Of a DNA stretch of 64,000 bases, positions 1 through 8,698 are shown piece by piece (within the stretch, counting starts at the first letter, position 1; each line of letters starts with the position of its first letter). Both the position numbers and the translations under genes were made by a program. The notes under the pieces were generated by a model that worked only from the letters and a program-made list of their open reading frames with translations, had not been told where the DNA came from and did not search any database. The stretch comes from Arthrobacter sp. MYb213 (lineage in GTDB: Bacteria > Actinomycetota > Actinomycetes > Actinomycetales > Micrococcaceae), in contig NZ_PCQA01000004.1 in assembly GCF_002979915.1 (NCBI RefSeq), forward strand, positions 372,001-436,000, given 5' to 3'.

Positions 1-2
1 AA

Positions 3-587
3 GTTATCCAGCCAGGTGACTTGGAAATCATCCACCAGCCCATCGACTTTTTGGGTGTGAACCACTATCACGATGACAATGTCTCGGGACATCCGTTGAT
101 AGGCGATGCTCCTGAGGCTGTCGTGCCCACCGACGCTCCTAAATCCTCACCCTTTGTGGGCAGTGAATACGTGACTTTCCCGAGCCGGGACTTACCGCGT
201 ACCGCTATGGGTTGGGAGGTCAACCCGCAGGGTCTGCGGGTGCTGTTGAACCGGTTGAATGCTGATTATGCGGATCTTCCAGCGCTGTATATTACCGAAA
301 ACGGAGCCTCTTACACCGATGAGTTGTCGTCGGATGGAATAGTGGCAGACACCGAACGCTGCGACTACATCTTTGACCATCTGGACGCCGTCGCGGGTGC
401 AATCGAGGACGGGGTGAACGTCCGCGGGTATTTCGTATGGTCATTGTTGGATAACTTCGAATGGGCTTGGGGGTATCAGAAGAGATTCGGCATTATCTAT
501 GTTGATTATGAAACGCAGGAGCGCATTATTAAGGACAGTGGTCGGGCCTACGCAGGACTGATCGCAGCCAACCGTACAATGGCATAG
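3..587 (+). CDS. GH1 family beta-glucosidase, C-terminal part (5' end outside the window)
   Basis: This is the last 194 codons of a glycoside hydrolase family 1 enzyme, which hydrolyses beta-linked glucosides or related sugars in the cytoplasm by the retaining mechanism. The frame is open to the window edge, so the gene starts upstream. The YITENGA motif carries the nucleophile Glu, and the downstream stretch with GYFVWSLLDNFEWAWGY is the conserved GH1 aglycone and sugar-binding signature followed by RFGI.YVDY. The LacI-type regulator 83 bp downstream on the same strand is its likely regulator. Exact substrate (cellobiose, other beta-glucosides) cannot be told from the fragment. Confidence 0.95.
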   Translation, partial: VIQPGDLEIIHQPIDFLGVNHYHDDNVSGHPLIGDAPEAVVPTDAPKSSPFVGSEYVTFPSRDLPRTAMGWEVNPQGLRVLLNRLNADYADLPALYITENGASYTDELSSDGIVADTERCDYIFDHLDAVAGAIEDGVNVRGYFVWSLLDNFEWAWGYQKRFGIIYVDYETQERIIKDSGRAYAGLIAANRTMA

Positions 588-591
588 CATC

Positions 592-623
592 GGTGCGTGG
601 CGTTTAGTCAAGCGCCACGCACC
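592..623 (+). terminator. hairpin after the beta-glucosidase gene
   Basis: An 11-bp perfect stem (592-602 with 613-623) encloses a 10-nt loop just after the GH1 stop codon. No T-tract follows, so it may be a weak terminator or a 3' mRNA-stabilising hairpin that lowers read-through into the regulator gene. Confidence 0.55.
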
Positions 624-669
624 ACACACTAGTAATAAGGAATAACCCAGCTACCGCGAAGAAGTCACG

Positions 670-1689
670 ATGCCCGAACCACGTAAACAACAGCCAACGC
701 TGGAACTCGTCGCCGAGCGCGCAGGAGTTTCACGAGCAACCGTTTCACGCGTGGTCAACGGTTCTGACAAGGTCAAAGCAGATGTCGTGCGCGCGGTGGA
801 GAAAGCCATCGCGGAACTAAACTACGTTCCCAACCGGGCGGCTCGTTCTTTGGCGCAGGGGCGGACTAATTCCATAGCTTTGGTGATCCCGGAGAGCACT
901 GCCAAATTTTTCGCAGACCCATATTTCGCCTCGGTGATTCAAGGTGCTGCAATGTATCTGAGCACTACAGAATTCACGCTTTCTTTGCTCATTGCCACGG
1001 AATCAGATCCGGCAAAAACCAGCAGGTATTTGCGTGGCGGAAATGTTGATGGTGCGTTAATACTTTCGCATCACGCCGACGATAGTTCCTATAGCGAATT
1101 GGCCGGCTCATTGCCGTTGGTTTTCGGTGGCCGTCCGATGAGTAACGAAAACGGAAACGTCTTTGTTGTCGACGTAGATAATGCTGCAGCTGCCCGCAAG
1201 GCAACCGACGCGATGTTAAAAACCGGGCGGAAACATCCAGCAACGATTTCCGGACCACAAAATATGGGTGCCGCTATTGATCGCCAACGAGGTTTTGAAC
1301 AAGCGGTCCAAGAAGCGGGTTTGCCCGCTGGCCCAGTAGCAGTCGGTGATTTCACCCCCGATAGTGGCGAAAGTGCCATGCGAGAATTGTTGGCAAGCGG
1401 AGCAAAAATCGATTCGCTATTCGCTGCCAGCGCGCAGATGGCCTTTGGCGCGATGAAGGTAATCGCTGATGCCGGACTGTTGGTGCCAAGTGACATTGCT
1501 ATTTCGACTATCGATGATGACTCATTTGCGCGAAATGCTTCGCCTGCACTGACCACCGTGGCGCAGAATGCAGAGGAGCAGGGAGCGAAAATGGCAGAGG
1601 TAGTTGTCCAACGAATCAATGGGGAATCTGTGCCCGAGCGAATCATCATGCCCACAAAACTTATTTTGCGTGGATCCCACGGCGTCTAA
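670..1689 (+). CDS. LacI family transcriptional regulator
   Basis: This 339-residue protein has the LacI-family layout. An N-terminal helix-turn-helix at about residues 10-30 (LELVAERAGVSRATVSRVVNG) and a hinge helix (YVPNRAARSLAQGRTN) precede a periplasmic-binding-protein-like effector domain with PDPYFA-type and TIDDD segments. It probably represses the adjacent beta-glucosidase gene and is released by a sugar. The start ATG follows a purine-rich GAAGAAG. Family is certain; target and inducer are inferred from adjacency. Confidence 0.93.
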   Translation: MPEPRKQQPTLELVAERAGVSRATVSRVVNGSDKVKADVVRAVEKAIAELNYVPNRAARSLAQGRTNSIALVIPESTAKFFADPYFASVIQGAAMYLSTTEFTLSLLIATESDPAKTSRYLRGGNVDGALILSHHADDSSYSELAGSLPLVFGGRPMSNENGNVFVVDVDNAAAARKATDAMLKTGRKHPATISGPQNMGAAIDRQRGFEQAVQEAGLPAGPVAVGDFTPDSGESAMRELLASGAKIDSLFAASAQMAFGAMKVIADAGLLVPSDIAISTIDDDSFARNASPALTTVAQNAEEQGAKMAEVVVQRINGESVPERIIMPTKLILRGSHGV

Positions 1690-1710
1690 ATAAGTGCACG
1701 TACTTAAACA

Positions 1711-1743
1711 AAAAATCCCACTCGATTGAGTGGGAATTTTTTT
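1711..1743. terminator. bidirectional rho-independent terminator (lacI / tRNA-Arg)
   Basis: An 8-bp stem (TCCCACTC/GAGTGGGA, loop GATT) is flanked by A-tracts on the left and a T-run on the right, extending the pairing. It works as an intrinsic terminator in both directions, ending the regulator transcript on the plus strand and the tRNA-Arg transcript on the minus strand. Confidence 0.85.
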
Positions 1744-1745
1744 GG

Positions 1746-1819
1746 TGCGCCCAGAGGGATTCGAACCCCCGGCCTCCTGTTCCGTAGACAGGCGCTCTAT
1801 CCAGCTGAGCTATGGGCGC
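1746..1819 (-). tRNA. tRNA-Arg(ACG), copy 1, CCA encoded
   Basis: The minus strand folds as a complete tRNA: acceptor GCGCCCA/TGGGCGC, D-arm GCTC..GAGC, anticodon stem CCTGT/ACAGG with loop CTACGGA (anticodon ACG), and T-arm with TTCGAAT. The discriminator is A and the 3' CCA is encoded at 1743-1745. The anticodon A34 is expected to be edited to inosine to read CGU/CGC/CGA. The 74-nt body is identical to the copy at 2097-2170. Confidence 0.97.
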
Positions 1820-2060
1820 ATATTCAATTGTTTGTCGCCTTGACGACTCCAGTAACTTTACACCAGATTTTCTGCCAGAAAAAACCATTTGATGGCAAAG
1901 TGCGGTGATTCACAAAAACGTCATTCTAGCTCTATAAATGGAGGCTGACCGGCAAAGGGAGAAGTGTGGTGCGGTGACTTTTGGTCAACAGTTAGCCATC
2001 ATTGGGTGGATTGGTGCCGGCTGCCAGAATGCATATCCTGGAGCGCGAAAGTTAACGAGC

Positions 2061-2096
2061 AAAGGCTCCACCGAAGTGGAGCCTTTGATTTTTTTG
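2061..2096. terminator. hairpin with T-run beside tRNA-Arg copy 2
   Basis: An 11-bp perfect stem (2061-2071 with 2076-2086, loop CGAA) is followed on the plus strand by GATTTTTTT. Read on the minus strand it lies just past the 3' end of tRNA-Arg copy 2 and has a TTCG tetraloop but only three Ts after it. No convincing plus-strand gene lies immediately before it, so its main job is probably ending the tRNA transcript. Confidence 0.7.
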
Positions 2097-2170
2097 TGCG
2101 CCCAGAGGGATTCGAACCCCCGGCCTCCTGTTCCGTAGACAGGCGCTCTATCCAGCTGAGCTATGGGCGC
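2097..2170 (-). tRNA. tRNA-Arg(ACG), copy 2, CCA not encoded
   Basis: The 74-nt body is the same as the copy at 1746-1819, with the same anticodon ACG and all arms intact. The sequence after the discriminator reads CAA instead of CCA, so this copy depends on CCA-adding enzyme for maturation, unlike its neighbour. A good promoter lies about 40 nt upstream of the mature 5' end. Confidence 0.96.
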
Positions 2171-2210
2171 ATATTTAGTTAGTTTGTTTCGCTCTCACGA
2201 ACCTCAAATA

Positions 2211-2239
2211 ACTATACAGAGGAATTTCAATCCCGACAA
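2211..2239 (-). promoter_or_regulatory. sigma-70-type promoter for tRNA-Arg copy 2
   Basis: On the minus strand a -35 TTGTCG (2234-2239) is separated by exactly 17 nt from a -10 TATAGT (2211-2216). This places initiation around 2204, about 34 nt before the mature tRNA 5' end. Spacing and hexamers fit a housekeeping actinobacterial promoter. Confidence 0.65.
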
Positions 2240-2354
2240 ATCGACACCGGAACCTACCGAAGGTAGATGAACAGAAGGTTATGTGAAGAATTCAAAAGGG
2301 TACCGGTATACGTGTCCTTGGTCACAGTAAAAGGGTATTGTTCATACTAAAACC

Positions 2355-2368
2355 CCCGAAATTTCGGG
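2355..2368. promoter_or_regulatory. 14-bp palindrome upstream of PEP carboxykinase gene
   Basis: CCCGAAATTTCGGG is a perfect 14-bp dyad about 120 bp upstream of the pckG start, in an otherwise AT-rich leader of about 320 bp (2171-2489) without a convincing gene. It could be a binding site for a dimeric regulator of gluconeogenesis. No T-run follows, which argues against a terminator. Confidence 0.35.
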
Positions 2369-2489
2369 AAATTTATCTTACCGATTCTCACATTTGCTCG
2401 TTGCTGAGGATTGGATCACACAAATTGATTGGTTCTCAACCCCTAGCCTTGATTTATTGACAAATTCAGCCCAATGGAGGGAATGGATA

Positions 2490-4322
2490 ATGAGCACGAG
2501 CTCCGATCAGAACGTTATCAACGCAGCACCAACCACGCACGCAAAGTTGGCAGCCTGGGTTGAAGAAGTTGCCGCACTGACGAAGCCCGATCGTGTTTAT
2601 TGGGTCGACGGGTCCGTTGAGGAGAACGACCGTCTGACCGCCGAACTGGTTGAGGCAGGCACGCTGGTCAAGTTGACCGACCCGAACTTCCCAAATTCTT
2701 ACGCTGGCGCCTCGGATCCCAAAGATGTGGCCCGAGTCGAAGAGCGCACCTTCATCTGCTCGAAGAAGGAAGAAGACGCAGGCTTCACTAATAACTGGGA
2801 AGACCCAGAAAAGATGAAGTCGATGCTCAACGGACTGTTTGACGGTTCGATGCGCGGACGCACCATGTACGTCATCCCATTCGTCATGGGCCCACTGAAC
2901 GCCGATGAGCCAGCCTACGGTGTCGAAATCAGCGACTCGGCTTACGTCGTCGCTTCGATGCGCATCATGGCCAAGATCGGTAATGAAGTGCTGCGCAAGA
3001 TGGAAGCCGAAGAAGCATTCTTCGTTCCAGCCTTGCACTCGGTCGGTGCGCCGCTTGAGCCAGGGCAGGAAGATGTGACCTGGCCATGCAACGAAGACAA
3101 ATGGATCGTGCACTTCCCGGAAGACCGCGCCATCATGTCCTACGGTTCGGGCTACGGCGGCAACGCACTACTGGGTAAGAAGTGCTACTCGTTGCGTATC
3201 GCCTCTGTAATGGCTCGTGATGAAGGCTGGCTTGCTGAGCACATGCTCATCTTGAAGCTGATCAGCCCACAGAACAAGGCCTACCATATTGCTGCGGCCT
3301 TCCCATCGGCTTGCGGCAAGACCAACCTGGCTCTGCTGGATCCAACCATTGACGGCTGGAAGACCGAAACTTTGGGCGATGACATCAACTGGATGCGTAT
3401 CGGCAAGGATGGCGAGCTGCGCGGTGTGAACCCGGAGTACGGCCTATTCGGTGTTGCACCTGGCACCGGTTGGTCCACCAACCCGAACGCCATGCGTGCG
3501 ATCACCAAGGGCAACTCAATCTTCACCAACGTTGCGTTGACCGACGAAGGCGGCGTGTGGTGGGAAGGTATGACCGATGAGACTCCGGCACACCTTATCG
3601 ACTGGTTGGGCAATGACTGGACTCCTGAGTCCGGCCGTCCGGCAGCGCACCCTAACTCGCGCTTCTGCACCCCAATCGACCAGGTCGACATGCTCTCCGA
3701 GGATTACTTCTCGCCTAACGGTGTGAAGATCGACGCGATCCTCTTCGGTGGACGTCGTAAGACCACCATTCCATTGGTCACCGAGGCACGCAGCTGGACC
3801 AACGGTATCTTCATGGGCTCAACCCTGTCCTCGGAGACCACCGCTGCCGCCTCCGGTGCTACCGGTGTGATCCGCCGCGACCCAATGGCAATGTTGCCAT
3901 TCATTGGTTACAACGCTGGCGATTACCTCAACCACTGGGACAAGATTTCGGCGAAGCTCAACCCAGAGCAAATGCCAAAAATCTTCTTGGTCAACTGGTT
4001 CCGTCGCAATGCAGAAGGTGGATTCGCATGGCCAGGGTTCGGCGATAACTCGCGCGTACTAAAGTGGGCCATCGAGCGTATCGAAGGCACCGCAGATGCC
4101 AAGGAAACCATCATCGGCAACGTGCCGACCGGTGATTCCCTGGACATCAGTGGTCTGGAGAACTTCACCCCGGCAGACGTTGAAGCCGCAGTAGCGGTCA
4201 ACAAGGACGAATGGGCCACCGAGGTCGAGGGCATCGAAGAATGGTACGCAAACTTCGGTGACGCGCTACCAACCTCGCTGCGTGCAGAGCTTGATGGTTT
4301 GAAGGCTCGACTGAACGACTAA
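2490..4322 (+). CDS. pckG: phosphoenolpyruvate carboxykinase (GTP)
   Basis: A 610-residue cytosolic enzyme that converts oxaloacetate and GTP to phosphoenolpyruvate, GDP and CO2, the entry step of gluconeogenesis. Length fits the GTP-dependent family (about 600 residues). The kinase-1 P-loop with SACGKTN is present, as are [20 protein letters not shown] and the [23 protein letters not shown] signature. The frame stays open upstream to 2394, but the ATG at 2490 has GGAGGG eight bases before it and begins MSTSSDQ, so it is the preferred start. A strong terminator follows, indicating a single-gene transcript. Confidence 0.98.
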   Translation: MSTSSDQNVINAAPTTHAKLAAWVEEVAALTKPDRVYWVDGSVEENDRLTAELVEAGTLVKLTDPNFPNSYAGASDPKDVARVEERTFICSKKEEDAGFTNNWEDPEKMKSMLNGLFDGSMRGRTMYVIPFVMGPLNADEPAYGVEISDSAYVVASMRIMAKIGNEVLRKMEAEEAFFVPALHSVGAPLEPGQEDVTWPCNEDKWIVHFPEDRAIMSYGSGYGGNALLGKKCYSLRIASVMARDEGWLAEHMLILKLISPQNKAYHIAAAFPSACGKTNLALLDPTIDGWKTETLGDDINWMRIGKDGELRGVNPEYGLFGVAPGTGWSTNPNAMRAITKGNSIFTNVALTDEGGVWWEGMTDETPAHLIDWLGNDWTPESGRPAAHPNSRFCTPIDQVDMLSEDYFSPNGVKIDAILFGGRRKTTIPLVTEARSWTNGIFMGSTLSSETTAAASGATGVIRRDPMAMLPFIGYNAGDYLNHWDKISAKLNPEQMPKIFLVNWFRRNAEGGFAWPGFGDNSRVLKWAIERIEGTADAKETIIGNVPTGDSLDISGLENFTPADVEAAVAVNKDEWATEVEGIEEWYANFGDALPTSLRAELDGLKARLND

Positions 4323-4334
4323 GCCTGACTCACT

Positions 4335-4381
4335 AAAGATCCTTTGGGAACCGCACTTTCGGTACCCAAAGGATCTTTTTT
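4335..4381 (+). terminator. rho-independent terminator of pckG
   Basis: A 14-bp stem (4335-4348 with 4365-4378) is extended inward by further pairs and followed by a run of six or more Ts. It also faces the end of the convergent MFS fragment and may serve both. Confidence 0.92.
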
Positions 4382-4392
4382 GTCGTTAAGAA

Positions 4393-5157
4393 CTAAGCGG
4401 ATGCCGTGCTGCCGGGATGGAACCGGTCCGAGGTGTAAATTAGTGCGCCAAATGCGATCAAAGCGCTGACCAGGGCGGTCAGTGCAAAGGCTAGCGCCGA
4501 ACCGGCCCCGGACAGACCCACTAGCGGCGTGGCTAAAGCGCCAATGAGGAACTGCGCGGCACCTAGCAGAGCAGAGCCAGAGCCAGAAACTTCGCGGACC
4601 TCATTTAGCGCCAGCCCGGTGGTATTGCCCATGGTGAAACCGATGGCAGAGACGAACACAAAAATTACCGCAGCGAGAAGCAGGCTACGCACCTGGAGCA
4701 GCGCCAGTACTAACAGCAGGACAGCGGAACTGAGCAGTACGCTCAAGGCCACCGTAATGGTCCGGCGCAGCGGAACGCGACCCACCAGGCGTGCGGAAAC
4801 TAGCCCGGAGAGGATTAGTCCCACCGCGTTGATACCAAAGCACAGCGCATAGTCTTGAGCGCGCAACCCCATCACCGTCTGATAAAGGAAGGGTGATGCG
4901 GAAACATAGGCCATCATGGCACCAAATGCGAAGCCGAACTGGACCAAATAACCGACAAAACGTCGGCGACTCAGAGCTACCTTCAGTGGTGCAAAAAAGT
5001 TGCCGGTGGAGCGCGCCGAAATAGCGTGTGTTTCGCGATAGATCACCAGTGCGCCGACAACCATCAGTAGTGCTGCCGCGGCCAACACCCATAACACCAG
5101 ACGGAATCCTCCCAGTGCGCCCAAATTGGCCCCTAGAAGGGGTGCCACGGCTGGGGC
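4393..5157 (-). pseudogene. Bcr/CflA-type drug-efflux MFS transporter, 3' fragment split off by the prophage
   Basis: These are the C-terminal 251 codons of a major-facilitator multidrug efflux protein, containing roughly the last eight transmembrane segments. There is no start region: the frame enters from the prophage attachment core at 5150-5157. Its first residues (VAPLLGANLGALGGF) directly continue the sequence of the N-terminal fragment at 41956-42426 (ILMTIGAVAPA). Deleting the prophage gives a continuous protein of about 402 residues, the normal Bcr/CflA length. In the lysogen this half has no native promoter or start and is presumably not made as a functional transporter. Confidence 0.92.
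5150..5157. other. attL core of the prophage
   Basis: GCTGGGGC is shared exactly with 41975-41982. Bacterial sequence lies to the left and phage sequence to the right, with the integrase stop codon only 9 bp beyond. Reconstruction of attB across this core restores the MFS reading frame. A core this short is usual for large serine integrases, where identity is only needed around the crossover dinucleotide. Confidence 0.9.
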
Positions 5158-5165
5158 GAAAAGTC

Positions 5166-6611
5166 CTAACCCATACTCTTGGTTGGTAGCTCCTCAGAAT
5201 CCCACTTCGCAATAATCCGAACCAAAGAACGCGGACGCTGCGGAGTCACCACAATACCCTTCACCAGCTCCCGAAGAATAGCCTTACGACGCTCAACCGG
5301 CAACACCTCCCACTGACCCAGCAGATCCGCGTCCATCGCGGCCGGCCGAGCAACCGAAGCAACCCGAGCATCTCGCAACTGATCCTCCAACCGAGCCTTC
5401 TCACCGGCCAGCTGATCACGCATCCGCTCATACACATCCCCAGGCACCAACCCATCCAACAACCTGGTGGTCAAAGAATCACGCCGACCCTCCACCTTCA
5501 TCAGCGCTCGCCGTAGTTTGGGTGTGGGGTCGTGGTGGGGTAGCTCGGTGTGGTTGGCTTCGGCTGCCTGATTGATTTGCGTGGCCAGCTCGGTGATCCA
5601 TGGAAGGACTGCTTGGTTCAGAGTTTGGGTGGAGACATACCCGCCTTTGTGTAGCCGGTAGCTTCCGTAGCCATCGCACCGGTAGGCCGAGACTGTGTCG
5701 TCTCCGACTCGTCCTCCGGAGTACTTGTGCCCGCAGATTCCGCAGTACAGCATTCCAGAGTAGGGATAATCGGTCATTGATTTGTTCGGTGCCCGGTGTC
5801 GTCGTTTGCGTGCAACCTGGTAAGCCTCGAACAGTTCTGGATCCACGAGCGGTTCATGGGCTCCGGCGTGGACTTCACCTTTGTAGATGATGTGGCCGGT
5901 CATGAAGGGGGAGTCCAGCGCGGAGCGTAGGGACTTGGTGTGCCATAGTCCGGTGGTGTTGGGCTTGCTCGCTTTTACTGGCGCCATGTCTGTGGTCTCT
6001 AGGTAGTCGCAGAGTACTTGAACGCTGTCTCCGGCGATGAACCGTCGGTAGCATTCTCGGATGATCGCGGCTTCGCCAGTGTTGATGGTGTAGCCGGCGT
6101 TCCGGTCGTAGTCGTACCCGAGTTTGCGCTTACCGTGGGTGGGTAGACCTTGGGTGACTCGGCGTGCTTGGGCTTCTTTCCAGGTGTCACCGATCCTCTC
6201 GGATTCGAACGCCGCAAATTCTGCGAGCATCCCGCGGGCGAAGCGTCCGGTGGAAGTGCTCACGTCTACTTGCTCGGTTGCTGATTCGATACGGCCGCCG
6301 GCGGTTTCTACTTTGTCGATGGCCACAGCCCAGTCAAGGCGTGCACGGGAGAGGCGCGACCATTTCCAGAGAATGATCACGTCGGCTTGCTGTGACTCGA
6401 TCATGGTCATGACGCGCTGCACTGCTGGCCGGTTCCAGGTGCGTCCGCTGATGCCGTGATCTGCTTCGACAGCGACGACGGTATAGCCTGCCTGGGCGGC
6501 GTAGCGTCGGCCTGCATCCTCTTGGACCTCGAGGCTGATTGATTCTTCCTTGGCCACGGATTGGCGTAGGTAGAGGACGGCGCGCGGCCGTGGGGTGGTT
6601 TGTGGATTCAT
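5166..6611 (-). CDS. large serine recombinase (phage integrase)
   Basis: This 481-residue protein integrates and, with a directionality factor, excises the prophage. The resolvase-type catalytic domain is at the N-terminus: YLRQS gives the nucleophile Ser, followed by ADHGISGRTWNRPA and WKWSRLSRA. The recombinase domain follows, with a zinc-ribbon segment (YCGICGHKY and YRCDG), and a coiled C-terminal tail rich in Arg and Glu. The frame opens at a GTG at 6620, but that codon overlaps the AGGAG; the ATG at 6611 lies eight bases after AGGAG and is chosen. Its stop is 9 bp from attL, as is common for serine integrase genes flanking attP. No recombination directionality factor was recognised elsewhere. 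Confidence 0.95.
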   Translation of the reverse strand: MNPQTTPRPRAVLYLRQSVAKEESISLEVQEDAGRRYAAQAGYTVVAVEADHGISGRTWNRPAVQRVMTMIESQQADVIILWKWSRLSRARLDWAVAIDKVETAGGRIESATEQVDVSTSTGRFARGMLAEFAAFESERIGDTWKEAQARRVTQGLPTHGKRKLGYDYDRNAGYTINTGEAAIIRECYRRFIAGDSVQVLCDYLETTDMAPVKASKPNTTGLWHTKSLRSALDSPFMTGHIIYKGEVHAGAHEPLVDPELFEAYQVARKRRHRAPNKSMTDYPYSGMLYCGICGHKYSGGRVGDDTVSAYRCDGYGSYRLHKGGYVSTQTLNQAVLPWITELATQINQAAEANHTELPHHDPTPKLRRALMKVEGRRDSLTTRLLDGLVPGDVYERMRDQLAGEKARLEDQLRDARVASVARPAAMDADLLGQWEVLPVERRKAILRELVKGIVVTPQRPRSLVRIIAKWDSEELPTKSMG

Positions 6612-6680
6612 CGGAATCACTCCTGTGGTGGAGATGTCTTCTACTTTGGGCGCGACTGATCACGGAATGTGGATCAGTGG

Positions 6681-7082
6681 TTAGGCGATGTGCTCACTTG
6701 GTGGCCAGAGAGTCATGATCTGCTGGCCATCTAGTGTGGCGAAGCGGTCAAGAAGTACTTGCTCGGTGACGCCAAGTTCTTCGGCCATGACGATCGGGCA
6801 GGTCGACCAACCAGCTACCGCTTGTAGGTCCTCAAAGGTGACGAGAAAACGCGCAACTTCAAGACAGACCTGCCGTTCGACGGCTGGCGATTGACAGTCG
6901 GAATGCCCGTGTTTGATGTGGATTGCTTCGTGTGCCAGGAAGCATCGTTGCTCGGCGGTCGTCAGCGCTGGATCAATCCAGATCCGACGACCGTCCGTCG
7001 CTGCCACTACTTCCGGGTGTGGTCTAGTCCAAATAATTGCTACGTGCGCGAGTGAGCGCAGCATGCCCCATACATTCTGCAT
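6681..7082 (-). CDS. ImmA/IrrE family metallopeptidase-like protein
   Basis: A 133-residue protein with the zinc-protease signature HEAIH (in FLAHEAIHIKHGH), preceded by IWIDPALTTAEQRCFLAHE as in ImmA/IrrE proteins. Members of this family cleave or otherwise inactivate XRE-type repressors to derepress mobile elements. It lies between the integrase and the repressor operon on the same strand, so the repressor encoded at 8698-9336 is its most likely target. The exact start is uncertain: ATG 7082 and ATG 7064 are both possible, with no ideal ribosome-binding site. Confidence 0.8.
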   Translation of the reverse strand: MQNVWGMLRSLAHVAIIWTRPHPEVVAATDGRRIWIDPALTTAEQRCFLAHEAIHIKHGHSDCQSPAVERQVCLEVARFLVTFEDLQAVAGWSTCPIVMAEELGVTEQVLLDRFATLDGQQIMTLWPPSEHIA

Positions 7083-7175
7083 TCCTAGAACATATGTTTG
7101 ATTGAAAGCTAGACCTAATGTGACAATCCGAATCTATAAATTGTCTGTTGCCTCTGATACAAGAGCAAAAACTTA

Positions 7176-8159
7176 TCAGAATAGAGTGTTCGTTTCGGGA
7201 GCTCTGTCAATGGAGAGCAACCGACGGCTTTTGCGTAGCTCAGAAGACTTAGTGGAGTTGAGGATTGTGATGACTTCAAACTGTGCTGAAACAAGGAAGT
7301 TGGAATCGGCAGCCGCCGCGGCAACTCGGTGCAAAAGATCGTCGTTGTCGACTGCAGCTGAAAATTTCGGTCCTTCTTGGGGGATGAACCAAACCGTGCC
7401 AGTGGAGTACTTGAACCCGTCGAAGTTGCCTAGCATAGTCATCACATCAGTCTTTTTCTCATTCGCCGTGAGTGCGACTTTCAACCTAGCTGCGCCACGT
7501 TTGGGGAGGGTTACATTTTGCTTGCCATGGACACGTTGTTCGATGTTCCCTTGGATATCCCAGTTAGCTGCCAATGCCTGTTCCATGGCGCCGTTGAGTT
7601 TGGTGCGAGCGGCTACAGGTAACTTGCTAACTCGGATGTCCAAAGCAGTATCAACGGCATCATCATCGACAGAAGCTAGGTTCAATAGTTGGCTAATCGT
7701 CCGCAGTGCTTCTGACTGGACTGTACTTGGAGCGTCTAGCGCGTCTTGGTCCTCGTGGTTATCGGACTTATTTGATGGGACATCGTCAGGATTAGGGACT
7801 CGCAATACCAGGCGGACTGAGCCCTGTCCTGGACCTTCTATTAGTAAGTCACTGGCTAAGCGTTGTTTACCGAGAGAGGCTTTCACTGTTTCTTTGACGG
7901 CCTCCGCTATACCGGAAACAAATTTGCCAAAGCTCAAAGCGTTTGTCGTGTGTCCGCTAACTCCAGATCCTTCCAAATGAAGATCAAGAACTGCTTGGGG
8001 AGGGCCAACTTCCTGGACGTATACATTCAGGAGTTCTTCATCATCACGTATGACGCCAGACAGGAGGCTGCCCCGCGCCATAGAATCGGCGAGTTCATTG
8101 CCAGAAGAGAATCGCAAGGCAGCGCGGAGCTGCTCGATTTCATCAACGCTGTGCTTCAT
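7176..8159 (-). CDS. protein of unknown function coupled to the nucleotidyltransferase gene
   Basis: A 327-residue cytoplasmic protein with no signal peptide or membrane segment. The N-terminal third has a LEGSGVSGH segment followed by a predicted helix (FGKFVSGIAEAVKETV) and a beta-rich stretch (GQGSVRLVLRVP); an acidic linker near residues 130-145 separates a C-terminal domain with repeated beta segments. I do not recognise the family. The ATG at 8159 overlaps the stop of the upstream gene (ATGA) and has GGAGG ten bases ahead, so the two are translationally coupled. Its position suggests it works with the nucleotidyltransferase-like protein, either as partner, target or antidote. Confidence 0.8.
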   Translation of the reverse strand: MKHSVDEIEQLRAALRFSSGNELADSMARGSLLSGVIRDDEELLNVYVQEVGPPQAVLDLHLEGSGVSGHTTNALSFGKFVSGIAEAVKETVKASLGKQRLASDLLIEGPGQGSVRLVLRVPNPDDVPSNKSDNHEDQDALDAPSTVQSEALRTISQLLNLASVDDDAVDTALDIRVSKLPVAARTKLNGAMEQALAANWDIQGNIEQRVHGKQNVTLPKRGAARLKVALTANEKKTDVMTMLGNFDGFKYSTGTVWFIPQEGPKFSAAVDNDDLLHRVAAAAADSNFLVSAQFEVITILNSTKSSELRKSRRLLSIDRAPETNTLF

Positions 8160-8698
8160 CGCTTTACAACCTCCACAAATCCTTTTTTCCTGATCGGATG
8201 AATCGAACCGTCTGGCATCTTCACTTGGCTCCACTGATTATGCCACTGGTTGATCGAGTACGAATTCGACTCAATCGCGAAATACCCATCTACATAACCA
8301 CCAAAAGGGCGAACGACGTCGACTCTTTTTTCGAGACCAGGGGCGGACGCATTCTCAAGTGTGAGGAAAGGCGCGATTGATTTAGTTGAGAGAAATTCCA
8401 AATCTTCATTTGGGATTACTACCAAAACATCTACATCGTCAGGAGCTCCCCATCTTTTATGAGTTGTGAATCCACCGTTAACCCACAGCTTAGCGTGGGG
8501 GAAGGACAGCCAGAGCAGCTCGCAGTAAAGAGCGAGAGCTTTGAAAATTAAGCGTCGCTTTTCTTCGAATGGTGCATCGAGTACGAACGCCTTCTCCAGC
8601 TGATCCAGTGTCGAAGTGTAGGGGGAGTCATCAGCTGGGAGCTCGTCGTAGTCATTGAGCAGGTCGCGGAGTGATTCGCTAGTGAGGCCGAATGACAT
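8156..8698 (-). CDS. nucleotidyltransferase-fold protein (DUF6932-like)
   Basis: A 180-residue protein. The motif NGGFTT followed ten residues later by DDVDVLVV matches the GG/GS-x(n)-DxD active site of the polymerase-beta-like nucleotidyltransferase superfamily, and a third Asp is available in RVDVVRP. The look is closest to small proteins annotated DUF6932, many of which sit beside toxin-antitoxin or defence genes; this link is from memory. Stop and start overlap with the repressor gene (TAATG) and with the following gene (ATGA), so all three are made from one message in the lysogen. The substrate is unknown. Confidence 0.7.
   Translation of the reverse strand: MSFGLTSESLRDLLNDYDELPADDSPYTSTLDQLEKAFVLDAPFEEKRRLIFKALALYCELLWLSFPHAKLWVNGGFTTHKRWGAPDDVDVLVVIPNEDLEFLSTKSIAPFLTLENASAPGLEKRVDVVRPFGGYVDGYFAIESNSYSINQWHNQWSQVKMPDGSIHPIRKKGFVEVVKR

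Noticed and set aside
1661-2182. Short open frames covering both tRNA-Arg genes on both strands
   Set aside because: They encode the translated tRNA sequence (for example GFEPPA/GFEPRQ-like peptides) and have no start signals; the tRNAs explain the sequence.
2466-3113. Minus-strand open frame of 215 codons inside pckG
   Set aside because: A shadow of the strongly conserved PEP carboxykinase coding strand.
7102-7980. Plus-strand open frame of 292 codons opposite the unknown partner protein
   Set aside because: Composition is that of an antisense shadow (Ser, Thr, Arg, Leu-rich), no ribosome-binding site, and the opposite gene is tightly coupled to its neighbours.
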